Source: Thermoleophilaceae bacterium
GTDB taxonomy: Bacteria; Actinomycetota; Thermoleophilia; Solirubrobacterales; Thermoleophilaceae
Length of the DNA: 64,000 nt
Direction of reading: 5' to 3'
NCBI GenBank assembly: GCA_040901445.1
Contig: JBBDYQ010000002.1
Coordinates: 248,001-312,000, forward strand
The position numbers and the translations under genes are program-made. A model generated the notes under the pieces. That model saw nothing but the letters and a program-made list of their open reading frames with translations. It searched no databases and was not told the origin of the DNA. Position 1 is the first letter of the stretch; each line of letters starts with the position of its first letter. Shown here one piece after another: positions 42,998 to 52,114 of this stretch.

Positions 42998-44932
42998 ATG
43001 ATGCGCCCACGACGACTTGTCACGCTGACCGCCGCCCTCGGCGGGTCCCTCGTGTCCGCCACGGCAGCGGCCGGCCCGGCGCTCGCGGCGGTCGAGACCA
43101 AGCCCGCCGGCGGCGCCGCGCTCGACCAGGTGATCATCGCCACCGCCGGCGCCGTCATCGCCACCAGCGTGCTCATGTGGCTGGTCACCGCCCATCGTCG
43201 CCGCAGCGGGACCATCCTCGAGCGCACGGCGAACTTCGCGGCCCGCATCGGCCGGCTGCCGTCGTGGGCGGCGCTGCCCGCCGCCATCGCCGGAGGCGCG
43301 CTGCTGATCGCGCTGCTGGGGATGATGTGGGACATCGCCCTCCACGCCGGCGACGGGCGTGACGAGGGCCCGCTGGCCAACCCCGCGCACTACCTCATCC
43401 TCGTCGGCCTCTTCGGCGTCTTCGCCGCCGGGGTGCTGGCCATGACGCTGCCGAAGGGCGAGCGCCCCGGCAGGGCCGCCGTCAAGCTCGGCAAGGACTG
43501 GTACGCGCCGGTCGGCGGCGTGCTGATGGCGGCCGCGGGCGGGTTCGCGCTGCTCGGCTTCCCGCTCGACGACGTGTGGCACCGCATGTTCGGCCAGGAC
43601 GTCACGCTCTGGGGCCCCACCCATCTCATGCTCATCGGCGGCGCCGGAATGACGCTCGTCGGTCAGGCCATCCTGCTGGCCGAGGGCATGCGGGCGCAGG
43701 GACGCGACCGGAAGGCCGGGGACAGCGGCGACACCCCGCCGGTCGTGGTCATGCTCCGGCGCGTGGGGCTCATGGGAGGGCTGCTGCTCGGCCTGTCCAC
43801 CTTCCAGGCCGAGTTCGACTTCGGCGTGCCGCAGTTCCAGGCCATCTTCCACCCCATCCTCATCGCGCTCGCCGCGGGGATCGGGCTCGTGGCCGCGCGC
43901 ATCTGGATCGGGCGCGGCGGGGCCGTGGCCGCCGCCGCGTTCTTCCTCGTGATCCGCGCGGGCGTGGCCGTCATCGTCGGCCCGGTCCTCGGGGAGAGCA
44001 CGCCCTACTTCCCGCTCTACATCGGCGGAGCCGTGGCCATCGAGCTCGTGGCGCTCGCCATCGCCGCGCGCGAGCGGCCCTTGGCCTTCGGCGCGGCCGC
44101 CGGCGTGGCGCTCGGCACCGTCGGATTCGCCACGGAGTACGCGTGGACCCAGGTCTTCATGCCGATCGCCTGGAACGAGGCCCTGCTGCCCGGGGGCATG
44201 CTCCTCGCGCTCGCGGCCGCGGTCGCGGCCGGCCTGATCGGCGCGCTGCTGGGCTCGGGCCTGCGCGGCGAGCTCGCCCGGCCGGGAGTGGCGCGGCCGG
44301 TGTTCATCGGCTCGCTGCTGGTGATCGGCGCGCTCGTGGCCAATGGGCTCGTGACCACCGAGCCCGAGGGCCTGCGCGCGCAGGTGCAGCTGCAGGAGGT
44401 CGACGGCGACACCGAGCGCGACGTGCTTGCCACCGTGCGGGTGGACCCGCCGGACGCCGCCGAGGGCTCCCACTGGTTCAACGCGCTCGCGTGGGGCGGC
44501 GGCGGCAAGATCGTCGTGGACAAGCTCGAGCGAGTGGGCGAGGGCGTCTACCGCTCCACCGAGCCGCTGCCCGTGGGCGGCTCTTACAAGTCGGCGATCC
44601 GCCTGCACGACGGCCGCGCCATGCTCCTCGCACCCGTGTACGCACCGGAGGACCGGGCCCTGGATGCGCCGGAGATCCCGGCCACGGCGGGCTTCACGCG
44701 CCCCTTCGCGGACGAGACGCAGTTCCTTCAGCGCGAGCTCAAGGAGGACACTCCGGCCTGGCTCTGGACGGTGTCGTCGCTGGTGGTGCTCCTGATCTCC
44801 CTCGGCTTCGTCTGGACGCTGGCGTGGGGGGTGGCGCGCGTGTCGCGCCTCGACACCGCGCCGCCCGCCGGCCCTGGACGGCGCGAGCGCGCCGAGCCGG
44901 TGGCCACCGCCAGCCCGATCGGGGCGAGTTAG
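42998..44932 (+). CDS. Polytopic membrane protein with duplicated His/Asp motif
   Basis: A 644-residue protein with a cleavable-looking signal (1-30), about 12 hydrophobic segments, a 150-residue extracytoplasmic beta-rich domain (RAQVQLQEVDGD...YRSTEPLPVGGSYKSAIRLHDGRA, FixH/YtkA-like) and a final helix. Two membrane-proximal stretches repeat one pattern: MWDIALHAGDGRDEG...NPAHYLILVG and LDDVWHRMFGQDVTLWGPTHLMLIG. The paired His and Asp suggest a metal or heme site. I chose ATG 42998, which has GGAG seven bases upstream; 42965 would fall too close to the promoter. Regulated by the divergent MerR gene. Function unknown. Confidence 0.7.
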   Translation: MMRPRRLVTLTAALGGSLVSATAAAGPALAAVETKPAGGAALDQVIIATAGAVIATSVLMWLVTAHRRRSGTILERTANFAARIGRLPSWAALPAAIAGGALLIALLGMMWDIALHAGDGRDEGPLANPAHYLILVGLFGVFAAGVLAMTLPKGERPGRAAVKLGKDWYAPVGGVLMAAAGGFALLGFPLDDVWHRMFGQDVTLWGPTHLMLIGGAGMTLVGQAILLAEGMRAQGRDRKAGDSGDTPPVVVMLRRVGLMGGLLLGLSTFQAEFDFGVPQFQAIFHPILIALAAGIGLVAARIWIGRGGAVAAAAFFLVIRAGVAVIVGPVLGESTPYFPLYIGGAVAIELVALAIAARERPLAFGAAAGVALGTVGFATEYAWTQVFMPIAWNEALLPGGMLLALAAAVAAGLIGALLGSGLRGELARPGVARPVFIGSLLVIGALVANGLVTTEPEGLRAQVQLQEVDGDTERDVLATVRVDPPDAAEGSHWFNALAWGGGGKIVVDKLERVGEGVYRSTEPLPVGGSYKSAIRLHDGRAMLLAPVYAPEDRALDAPEIPATAGFTRPFADETQFLQRELKEDTPAWLWTVSSLVVLLISLGFVWTLAWGVARVSRLDTAPPAGPGRRERAEPVATASPIGAS

Positions 44933-44935
44933 CGC

Positions 44936-45778
44936 TCAGCCGTAGCTCGCGGCCAGGCCGGCGAAGGAGTCGAGCTCGCGTTCGACGTCGCCGGCCTCCG
45001 CGGGCGTGAGCCAGAAGACGGTGCGGTCGCCGCCGGCGCCCTCCAGCCGCTCGATCGCCGCGGGGTCCGCAGGGGCGCCGAAGAGCGTGACCGGGATGCG
45101 GCCGCGTCCGGCCTCCTCGCCGCGGCGCTGCAGCTTCTCGATGCGCCCGGCCAGGCGCTCCACGTCGTCGAAGCGGTTGGGCATCCAGGCGTCGCCGTAG
45201 GCCAGCACCCGGTCGAGCGCGCCCTTCCCCAACCCACCCACGAGCACGGGCGGATGCGGCCGCTGCACCGGCTTGGGCCACGACCAGAGCGGGCCGAAGT
45301 CCACCCGGCGGCCGTGGTAGGCGGCCTCGTCCTCGGTCCAGATGACCTTCATCGCCTCGATCCGCTCGCGCATCAGCCCGAAGCGCCGCGACGGGTCCGT
45401 GCCGTGGTTGCGCATCTCCTCGAGGTTCCAGCCGCCGCCCACGCCGAACAGGAAGCGGCCGCCCGAGAGCTGGTCCACGCTCGCCACCTCCTTCGCCGTG
45501 GTGATGGGGTCCCGCTCCACCACGAGGCAGATGCCGGTGCCCAGCAGCAGCCGCTCGGTGACCGCTGCCGCGGCGCCGAGCGCGACGAAGGGATCGAGCG
45601 TGTGGCTGTACTCGCGCGGCAGCTCGCGGCCGTCGAGGTAGGGCGTCTCGCGGCTCGCGGGGATGTGGGTGTGCTCCGGGAAGAAGAGCGACTCGAAGCC
45701 GCGCTCCTCCGCCATCCGCGCCAGCTGCGGCGGGCTCACTGCGTAGTCCGTGGGGAACATCGCGACGCCGAAGCGCAT
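44936..45778 (-). CDS. LLM-class F420-dependent oxidoreductase
   Basis: A 280-residue TIM-barrel enzyme of the bacterial-luciferase-like family. It starts directly with the first strand (MRFGVAMFPTDYAV) and carries GFESLFFPEHTHIP, LLGTGICLVVERDP and GRFLFGVGGGWNLEEMRNHG, the F420/FMN site. Actinobacterial members usually take hydride from coenzyme F420; the substrate is unknown. The gene is leaderless at ATG 45778 and ends three bases from the convergent membrane-protein gene. Confidence 0.9.
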   Translation of the reverse strand: MRFGVAMFPTDYAVSPPQLARMAEERGFESLFFPEHTHIPASRETPYLDGRELPREYSHTLDPFVALGAAAAVTERLLLGTGICLVVERDPITTAKEVASVDQLSGGRFLFGVGGGWNLEEMRNHGTDPSRRFGLMRERIEAMKVIWTEDEAAYHGRRVDFGPLWSWPKPVQRPHPPVLVGGLGKGALDRVLAYGDAWMPNRFDDVERLAGRIEKLQRRGEEAGRGRIPVTLFGAPADPAAIERLEGAGGDRTVFWLTPAEAGDVERELDSFAGLAASYG

Positions 45779-45786
45779 TGCCGGAA

Positions 45787-45792
45787 AGCCTA
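45787..45792 (-). promoter_or_regulatory. -10 element of the LLM oxidoreductase gene (leaderless)
   Basis: Minus-strand TAGGCT, eight bases, then ATG at 45778. Confidence 0.5.
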
Positions 45793-45876
45793 GCCGGCGT
45801 TCAAGTCCAGCGGCCCCCGGTCGATGATCTGGAGAGCGCGGTCGGCCCAGCACCCCGCAGACCGTCTGGACGAACG

Positions 45877-47007
45877 ATGAGGCTAATCGCCACGAGACGC
45901 CTGACGCCCGGAACCCGGCTCGGACGGGACATTCCGGCGAGCGGCGGCGGCACGGTGCCGCTCCTGCGAGCGGGCGTCGAGATCACCGCGCGCCACCGCG
46001 ACGCTCTCATCTCGGCCGGCATCAACGCCGTCTACGTGGACGACGAGCTGAGCCGCGGCATCAACGTCCCGCGCGCGCTCAGCGACGAGACGCGGCACGA
46101 GGCCCGCGTCGCCCTGGACCGCGCGATCGGCCAGGCCCGCCCCAAGCTCGACCGCCCGCTCCCGGACGAGAGCATGACCGATCTCCAGCGGGTGGCCGGC
46201 CTGATCGCCGCCGAGGTCGCGGGCTCGGGCGATGCCGCGCTGGCGCTCAGCGACCTCGCCGGCGCGGACGCCTACACGATGGAGCACTCGATCGACGTGA
46301 CCGTGGTCGGGCTCCTGATCGCGCGCAGGCTCTTCCGCGAGCGCGGCCGCGTGGACTTCCGCGGCGAGCGCGCGTTCGACCGCGTGGAGCACCACCTGAC
46401 GCAGCTCGGCGTGGGGCTGATGCTGCACGACATCGGCAAGCTGGCCATCCCGATCGACGTGCTCAACAAGCCGGGCGCCCTCGACCAGGAGGAATGGGAG
46501 CTCATGCGCCGGCACCCGCTCACCGGGGTGGAGATGCTGCCCGGCTCCGCCATCGGCGCGCGGGCGAAGAGCGTGGTGCGCTCCCACCACGAGCGCTGGG
46601 ACGGCGCCGGCTACCCGGACGGCATCGCGGGCGAGGCGATCTCGCAGTTCGCGCGGATCGCGAGCGTGGCCGACGTCTTCGACGCGGTGACCAGCGAGCG
46701 CCCGTACGCGCGCGCGGCGGTCCAGAACGTGGGCGTGTCGATCATCCGCTCGGGCTCGGGCGCGGCCTTCGACCCCGAGGTCGTGGAGATCTTCCTCGAC
46801 GTGGTGCCGCCGTATCCGCCGGGCAGCGAGATCACGCTGAGCGACGGGCGCCGCGGCGTGGTCGTGTCCGCCGAGGCGGGACGCTTCGAGCTGCCGCTCG
46901 TGCGCGTGCACCACGATGCCGGCGGGCGGTCGGTCACGCCGTACGAGGTCGACCTGGTCGAGCACCCGGAGCTCACCCCGGGGCCGGGCGCACCTGCCGC
47001 AGCCTGA
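45877..47007 (+). CDS. HD-GYP domain protein (probable cyclic-di-GMP phosphodiesterase)
   Basis: A 376-residue protein. Residues 1-120 are a small N-terminal domain of the kind often preceding HD-GYP. The metal motif HDIGK is at residues 184-188, with the upstream His in MEHSIDVTVVG; HHERWDGAGYPDG near 236-248 is the GYP signature. The residues needed for c-di-GMP hydrolysis to pGpG or GMP appear intact. No GGDEF protein is in the window. ATG at 45877 has no SD. A 60-residue tail follows the catalytic domain. Confidence 0.9.
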   Translation: MRLIATRRLTPGTRLGRDIPASGGGTVPLLRAGVEITARHRDALISAGINAVYVDDELSRGINVPRALSDETRHEARVALDRAIGQARPKLDRPLPDESMTDLQRVAGLIAAEVAGSGDAALALSDLAGADAYTMEHSIDVTVVGLLIARRLFRERGRVDFRGERAFDRVEHHLTQLGVGLMLHDIGKLAIPIDVLNKPGALDQEEWELMRRHPLTGVEMLPGSAIGARAKSVVRSHHERWDGAGYPDGIAGEAISQFARIASVADVFDAVTSERPYARAAVQNVGVSIIRSGSGAAFDPEVVEIFLDVVPPYPPGSEITLSDGRRGVVVSAEAGRFELPLVRVHHDAGGRSVTPYEVDLVEHPELTPGPGAPAAA

Positions 47008-47010
47008 CGG

Positions 47011-49884
47011 TCAGCGGGCGCTTCGCCTCGCCCGCGTCCCGCGCACCCGGATGCCCACCGACCTGCGCGCCGCGTCCTGGCCGCTCGGCGACGCCGTGGC
47101 GCGCACCCGCAGGGTGCGGCGCGTGCGGATGTACCCGCGCGAGGCGCGCCGCATCTTGACGCGCACGACCCTCCTCGTGCCCGCCGCGATCGAGTAGCGC
47201 TTGCGGCCCAGCGTCACGCTGCGCACCCGACCGCGAACACGTTGGCGGGTGGTGAGGGCGAGGGTCCCCGCGCAGCGGTCGGGCGCCGTGACGCCCGGGC
47301 AGCTGAGCCGCACCGAGATGGTGTTGCGGCGGCTGGCACGCAGGCTGCGGCGGCTGATGCGCACCGAGCGGGCGCGCCGCTCCGCCGCGCTGAACGGGGC
47401 GATGGCCGCGGGCGCGCACGCCTGGCCGACGTTGAGCGCCTGGCCACGCGCCACGAACAGCTGGCGCCGCGCGATCTCGGTGCCCTCCGCGCTCTCGCAC
47501 GTGAGCGTCCACGCCTCGGGCCCGCTGCCCGGCACGGTGCGCACGCCCGTCACGCCGTTCAGCGTGGCGGTCATCGTCCACTCCTGGCTGACCGACGCGA
47601 AGTTCACCACCCGCAGCACGTAGGTGGCCGGCGCCGGGGCTTCGATCGTGGCGGTCTCCTTCTGGCCCGGCGGGTTGCCCGACCCGCCGACGCTGGTGAG
47701 TGAGCCGTCGGCCTCGCGGCGATAGACCTCGAGGTCGTAGTCGTCGGGCGTGGGCCAGTCGAGCTCCACCACGAGCTGGTCGGCCTGCTCGCCCTCGTTG
47801 ACCACGAACTCGCGATCGAAGGTGCTGTCGGCGGGCTGCGACACCTCGTCGGTGGAGTTCGTGAACGTCGCCGTGCGCAGCTCGCCCGTCTCCGGGAAGC
47901 GGCGGTCCTGCACGGCGGGCCGCGTGGACGGGTTCACGTGCCATTCGAAGGTGTTCGAGGGCCCCACCGTGAGCGTCGTGTCGAGCGTGTCCTCGAACGT
48001 CTGCCTGTCGAGCTCGGTGCCGGTGGGATCCTCCACGACGTCGGGCTCGAGCGGGCGCACCGGCGAGGTCTCCGTGAGGAAGGACTTCTTCAGCCGCAGC
48101 ACCGTGCCCGCCGGCGCGCGCCCCGCCACGAGGGAGTGGTGCGCCGGATTTGCCGCGGTCTCGAGCGCGAGCAGGTAGGCCTCGCGGTTGCCACCGCCGC
48201 CACGGGCGGCGGCCGTCGTGCCCTCGTACTCGGCCACGACCTCCTCGAACGGCGGATGGAACTCGTTCGGCCCGATCTCGAACGTGTAGCCGTAGCCGCC
48301 GGTGACGTTGTAGCTCCAGTCCTCGGTGGTGCCGGTGGTGTCGTAGAGGCCGAAGCCAGGCTGGCTGGTGTAGCCGTTCTCGGCGGCCATGGCGTCCCCG
48401 AGCGCCTTCATCGACTCCTCATCGGGCGGCAGGCCCTGAGCCTGCACGCCCGGCGGGCGCAGCACGAGGTTGCTGAACGTGTGGTTGGTGATCAGCGTGG
48501 TCACGTGCCGGCCGGACACGAGCGACTGGATGTTGCGCGTCTCGGGCTCCGAGAACGGGCCGGAGCCGCGATAGGTGTCGTAGAGCGGCAGCGCGCTGGC
48601 GCCCGGTCCGCCCCACAGCGCGCCGTAGTTGCGGTTGAGGTCCACGCCGGTGAAGCGGAAGAGCGGCAGCGCACACAGTCCGGGCGCCGACGGCAGCGAC
48701 CCGGCGATGCGGCAGTTGCGCCGCTTGTACGCCACGAACGGGTCGGCGAGGGAGACGACGGCATAGCCCGTGCCCCCGCCCAGCTCGGTGCCCACGTCGC
48801 CCAGGTCGACGGCGGCCTCGCGCGAGACGTTGAAGCCGTCCGCGTTGACGACCGGGACGACGATCACGCGCGCGCGCTTCAGGAGGTCGGTGATCCGCGC
48901 GTCGGACCCGAAGCCGTTCACGAGGTCGAACGCGAACTCCATCGTGTGCTCGCCCGAGGGCCACTCGCGCGCGTGGTGCAGGCCGAGCATGACGAACACC
49001 GGCTTGCCGTCGCCGGCGGCGTTCACGGCATCGCTGATCTCGATGCCGAAGACCTGACGGCCCTCCACCGTACGCTCGGGCAGCGTGATCGACCGGACGA
49101 GCTCGGGGTGCTCGGCGGCCAGCCGCTTCATGTCGCCCTCGTAGTCGGCGAGGTGGCGGTAGGAGTCGCGACCGCTCGGGAGCGCCGAGGCGCGACGGCC
49201 CGCGGCGAACTCCGCGTTCTGGCGGGCATTGGCCCGGGCGTGGCGATCGAGGTCGGCGATCTCCACGTCCCAGGTGAAGCCGCCCCGGCGCAGGCGGCGC
49301 TCGTCCTGCGCGCCGTAGAGCACGGCCTCGACGTAGTCGTGACCGGCATGCTCGGTGAGGTCGACGTCCAGCCGGCTCAGGCGCTCCTTGTCCTCGCGCG
49401 TGGGGGTGGAGACCTTCACCACCTGCGCCTTCTCGACCGGCCCGCTCGCGCTGGGAAGCGCGACCGTCGTCACGTCCACGCGCGCGGAGCGGGCGCGGCC
49501 CGACACGCGGCAGGCCTGGACGAGCAGCGTGCGGCCGCCGCGCGCGAAGCCCTCGGCCACCTCGACCGAGTTGAAGCCGGAGGAGGCGCCCACGAGGTCG
49601 CGGCTGCGGGCGTCGAAGACCGCCACGTCCCAGTCGCCGCGGGGGGCCGCGAGGCGTGCCACCACGAGGCCGTCGGCCGGCATGCGCACGCGGCGGGTGA
49701 CCACGCCGTCGCCGGCACGGGGGGCGTCCTGGCAGCGGCCGTCTTCGACGTTGTCGGGCGCGGCCACGTGTGTGGAGAGGATCTCGGCGGCCGAGGCGCC
49801 CGGCGCAGCCACGGCGAGGATGGCGATGCCGGCGAGCGCCGGGCGAAGCAGGCTCGTGACCACGGTGCGAGTTCTCCCTTGCAT
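47011..49884 (-). CDS. Large secreted M14 zinc carboxypeptidase
   Basis: A 957-residue exported peptidase, more than twice the size of a basic carboxypeptidase. Signal peptide 1-33. The M14 domain (about 230-560) has zinc motif LHHAREWPSGE (HxxE, near 300), VNADGFNVSR, GVDLNRNYG (substrate Arg), TNHTFSN (third zinc His) and YTFEIGP (catalytic Glu). Two beta domains follow, the last ending in a basic tail (RRSLRASRRNTISVRL...). It should trim C-terminal residues from extracellular peptides or wall material. ATG 49884 gives the best signal peptide; GTG 49863 is an alternative. Confidence 0.88.
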   Translation of the reverse strand: MQGRTRTVVTSLLRPALAGIAILAVAAPGASAAEILSTHVAAPDNVEDGRCQDAPRAGDGVVTRRVRMPADGLVVARLAAPRGDWDVAVFDARSRDLVGASSGFNSVEVAEGFARGGRTLLVQACRVSGRARSARVDVTTVALPSASGPVEKAQVVKVSTPTREDKERLSRLDVDLTEHAGHDYVEAVLYGAQDERRLRRGGFTWDVEIADLDRHARANARQNAEFAAGRRASALPSGRDSYRHLADYEGDMKRLAAEHPELVRSITLPERTVEGRQVFGIEISDAVNAAGDGKPVFVMLGLHHAREWPSGEHTMEFAFDLVNGFGSDARITDLLKRARVIVVPVVNADGFNVSREAAVDLGDVGTELGGGTGYAVVSLADPFVAYKRRNCRIAGSLPSAPGLCALPLFRFTGVDLNRNYGALWGGPGASALPLYDTYRGSGPFSEPETRNIQSLVSGRHVTTLITNHTFSNLVLRPPGVQAQGLPPDEESMKALGDAMAAENGYTSQPGFGLYDTTGTTEDWSYNVTGGYGYTFEIGPNEFHPPFEEVVAEYEGTTAAARGGGGNREAYLLALETAANPAHHSLVAGRAPAGTVLRLKKSFLTETSPVRPLEPDVVEDPTGTELDRQTFEDTLDTTLTVGPSNTFEWHVNPSTRPAVQDRRFPETGELRTATFTNSTDEVSQPADSTFDREFVVNEGEQADQLVVELDWPTPDDYDLEVYRREADGSLTSVGGSGNPPGQKETATIEAPAPATYVLRVVNFASVSQEWTMTATLNGVTGVRTVPGSGPEAWTLTCESAEGTEIARRQLFVARGQALNVGQACAPAAIAPFSAAERRARSVRISRRSLRASRRNTISVRLSCPGVTAPDRCAGTLALTTRQRVRGRVRSVTLGRKRYSIAAGTRRVVRVKMRRASRGYIRTRRTLRVRATASPSGQDAARRSVGIRVRGTRARRSAR

Positions 49885-49980
49885 AGGTCTGGCCCCTGCG
49901 GGCTCCCGACCCGCTGGGTGTTCATCCGCACAAACGCTACTCCCGGGCGAGAAATTTCGTCGCGCGTCCCGTCCCCAGGC

Positions 49981-49986
49981 TACGAT
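49981..49986 (+). promoter_or_regulatory. -10 element of the gene at 49995 (leaderless)
   Basis: TACGAT, eight bases, then ATG at 49995. Confidence 0.5.
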
Positions 49987-49994
49987 CCGCCGCC

Positions 49995-50264
49995 ATGGAC
50001 ATGCGCCGCGAGCCCATCGTGATCGAGACCGTGCGCTACCGGATCGAGGGCACCCTCACGCTCCCCCGCGAGGGCTACCGCAGCCGGCTGTCGGACTTCG
50101 TCAACCAGCGCGACCGTGACTTCTTCGCGATCAGCGACGCCACCGTCACCGTGCTCGACAGCACCGACGCCCCCTGGCAGGTGGGCTTCGTGATGGTCGC
50201 CCGCAGCCAGATCGTCCTGGTGCGCCCCGCCGAGGGCCCGGCGGGCGACGGCGGCAGCGAGTAG
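49995..50264 (+). CDS. Conserved small hypothetical protein (DUF6812-like)
   Basis: An 89-residue all-beta protein: EPIVIETVRYRIEGTLTLP, then LSDFVNQRDRDFFAISDATVTVLD and FVMVARSQIVLVRP (partly quoted). The pattern recalls a small conserved family of unknown function in actinobacteria; my family label is tentative. There is no signal peptide or cysteine. It precedes tRNA-Pro by 23 bases. Confidence 0.65.
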   Translation: MDMRREPIVIETVRYRIEGTLTLPREGYRSRLSDFVNQRDRDFFAISDATVTVLDSTDAPWQVGFVMVARSQIVLVRPAEGPAGDGGSE

Positions 50265-50271
50265 GCCGTAC

Positions 50272-50277
50272 TAGACT
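50272..50277 (+). promoter_or_regulatory. -10 element of tRNA-Pro
   Basis: TAGACT ends ten bases before the mature tRNA 5' end; it is the same hexamer as for tRNA-Val. Confidence 0.5.
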
Positions 50278-50287
50278 CGGATTCGCT

Positions 50288-50361
50288 CGGGGCGTGGCGC
50301 AGCCTGGTAGCGCGCACCGTTCGGGTCGGTGAGGTCCCCGGTTCGAATCCGGGCGCCCCGA
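50288..50361 (+). tRNA. tRNA-Pro (anticodon CGG)
   Basis: A 74-base cloverleaf: acceptor CGGGGCG pairs with CGCCCCG, anticodon stem CACCG/CGGTG with loop TTCGGGT (anticodon CGG), T arm CCCGG-TTCGAAT-CCGGG, discriminator A. CCA is not encoded. Confidence 0.96.
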
Positions 50362-50428
50362 TATATCTCACCCGTCGCGCGGCCCGGCCCCCGCGCACGA
50401 CACGCCCCACCGGGCAACCTCCACCCTG

Positions 50429-50471
50429 CCGTCCTGCCCTGGGCCGCGATGCGCAGCCCCAGGCAGGACGG
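50429..50471 (+). terminator. Hairpin downstream of tRNA-Pro
   Basis: Arms CCGTCCTGCC (50429-50438) and GGCAGGACGG (50462-50471) are perfectly complementary, with TGGG/CCCA extending the stem inward. It probably terminates the tRNA transcript. Confidence 0.6.
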
Positions 50472-50539
50472 TGACCCTTCAGCGACGGCCAGGCCGGGCG
50501 GCGCGCCTGTGCGCCTCCCGCGCTACCGTCTCAGCGGTC

Positions 50540-52108
50540 ATGGGGCGTCGTGTGGGAGTGGTGTCCACCGTGGTCGCGATCGCGTGCGCGCTCGCGGCCG
50601 CCGCGCCCGCGCAGGCAGCCAGGAGCTGTGAGGCGCCCGACCGCCGCTGGGAGCGCGCCACTCCCGCCGAGGCCGGGATGGACGCCGCCGGGCTGCGGGA
50701 TGCGATGGACTACGGCACGTCGCAGCTGGCGTTCGCGGTGCGCGTGTACCGGCACGGCTGCCTGGTGGCCGAGGACGGGCTCGCGGAACTGAACCGCAAC
50801 GCGCAGTACGAGAGCTGGTCGCTGGCCAAGTCGGTCACCTCGCTCGTCTTCGGCCGCGCGATGACCCTCGGGCTGATCTCGCCGGACGACCCGGTTGGCG
50901 CACTGGTGCCGGCGGCGGACCGCGAGCACGGCGCCATCACGATGCGCGACCTCCTCACCATGACGTCGGGCCTGCGCTGGAACGGCCTGCGCGACTACAA
51001 CGTCTTCACCATGCCCGACCGCATCCGGGACGCGCTCACGCTCGGCCTCGCCCACCCGCCGGGCACATACTTCGAGTACGCGCAGAGCGCGGTGTCGCTG
51101 CTCGCGGAGGCGGTCGAGCGCGCGGCCGGCGTGGACTTCGAGCGCTGGGCCCAGCTGAACTTGATGAGCAAGCTCGGCATCAAGGGCGACTCCTGGTTCT
51201 GGGTGCGTGACAAGGCCGAGAACGCCGGCGGCTTCTACGGGGTGAACATGCGCCCCGACGACTTCGGCCGCCTGGGCGAGCTCATCCGCCGCGACGGCGT
51301 ATGGCGCGGCGAGCGGCTGCTGTCGCGCGAGTATGTGACCCGGGCGATCACCCCCACCGAGACCAACGGCTGCTACGGCTGGCTGATCTGGCTCAACTCG
51401 GGCGCCCCCTGCATGGGCCCGCGCATCACCGAGCGCCCGGTGTCCGACGAGCGCCAGTTCCCGGGCCTCCCGTCCGACATGTTCCGCTTCTCAGGGCTCT
51501 TCGGCCAGCTCGTCGCGGTGTTCCCGAGCCAGGGCATCGTGATGGTGCGCACCGGCCAGGACCCCAACCTCGTGTTCAGCGGCGGTCAGGGCTGGGAGCA
51601 CGAGCTGTACCGCCGGATCCTCGGCTCGGTCACCGACCAGGAGATCGCCGCGCCGGACGAGCCGCAGCGATTCGAGCCCAGCCGTGAGAACCCGGACGCC
51701 GGCTTCCAGAACGCCCTCGCGGAGCCCGACCAATACTCCAAGGGCGTCGTGCAGGACCCGCTGCCGCCCGCGGGGCCGGCGCGTGCCCGGGCAGCGCGGC
51801 TGCCGGTCCGCACGCGCCGGGTCAGCCGGCGGGGCACCGTGGCCATGCGGCTGGTGTGCCCGGAGCGACTGCCCGATCGCGAGCCTCAGCCGTGCAGCGG
51901 CGAGGCCGTGCTCGAGGGGGCGCGCAGCGCCGTGGGCTACGACGCCGCACCGGGCGAGACGGTGGTGCTGCGCTTCCGCGTTGCTGCGGGCGAGCTCCGG
52001 GCACTGCGAGCCGAAGGCAGTGACCGGCTCACGCTCACCGCCGTGAACCGCGATGCCACGGGCGGCACGCAAACCAACGCCACCTACACGGTGCGCCCCC
52101 CGCGCTGA
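50540..52108 (+). CDS. Secreted serine hydrolase (class C beta-lactamase-like)
   Basis: A 522-residue exported protein. Signal peptide 1-28. The SxxK motif SLAK lies near residue 94, YAQS follows as the Tyr motif, and FSGLFGQ stands where the HxG/KTG strand is expected. The family covers esterases, D-aminopeptidases and DD-peptidases. The last 120 residues are a basic beta domain (RTRRVSRRGTVAMRLVCP) like the tail of the M14 peptidase in this window. It is followed six bases later by the ceramidase gene, so the two secreted hydrolases likely share a transcript. Confidence 0.85.
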   Translation: MGRRVGVVSTVVAIACALAAAAPAQAARSCEAPDRRWERATPAEAGMDAAGLRDAMDYGTSQLAFAVRVYRHGCLVAEDGLAELNRNAQYESWSLAKSVTSLVFGRAMTLGLISPDDPVGALVPAADREHGAITMRDLLTMTSGLRWNGLRDYNVFTMPDRIRDALTLGLAHPPGTYFEYAQSAVSLLAEAVERAAGVDFERWAQLNLMSKLGIKGDSWFWVRDKAENAGGFYGVNMRPDDFGRLGELIRRDGVWRGERLLSREYVTRAITPTETNGCYGWLIWLNSGAPCMGPRITERPVSDERQFPGLPSDMFRFSGLFGQLVAVFPSQGIVMVRTGQDPNLVFSGGQGWEHELYRRILGSVTDQEIAAPDEPQRFEPSRENPDAGFQNALAEPDQYSKGVVQDPLPPAGPARARAARLPVRTRRVSRRGTVAMRLVCPERLPDREPQPCSGEAVLEGARSAVGYDAAPGETVVLRFRVAAGELRALRAEGSDRLTLTAVNRDATGGTQTNATYTVRPPR

Positions 52109-52114
52109 CCGCCG

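Noticed and set aside
49470-49931. A minus-strand frame starting at an ATG eight bases after TAGCGT
   Set aside because: It overlaps the signal peptide and start of the M14 carboxypeptidase in another frame and encodes Ala/Arg/Pro-rich shadow sequence; TAGCGT may instead start the carboxypeptidase message.
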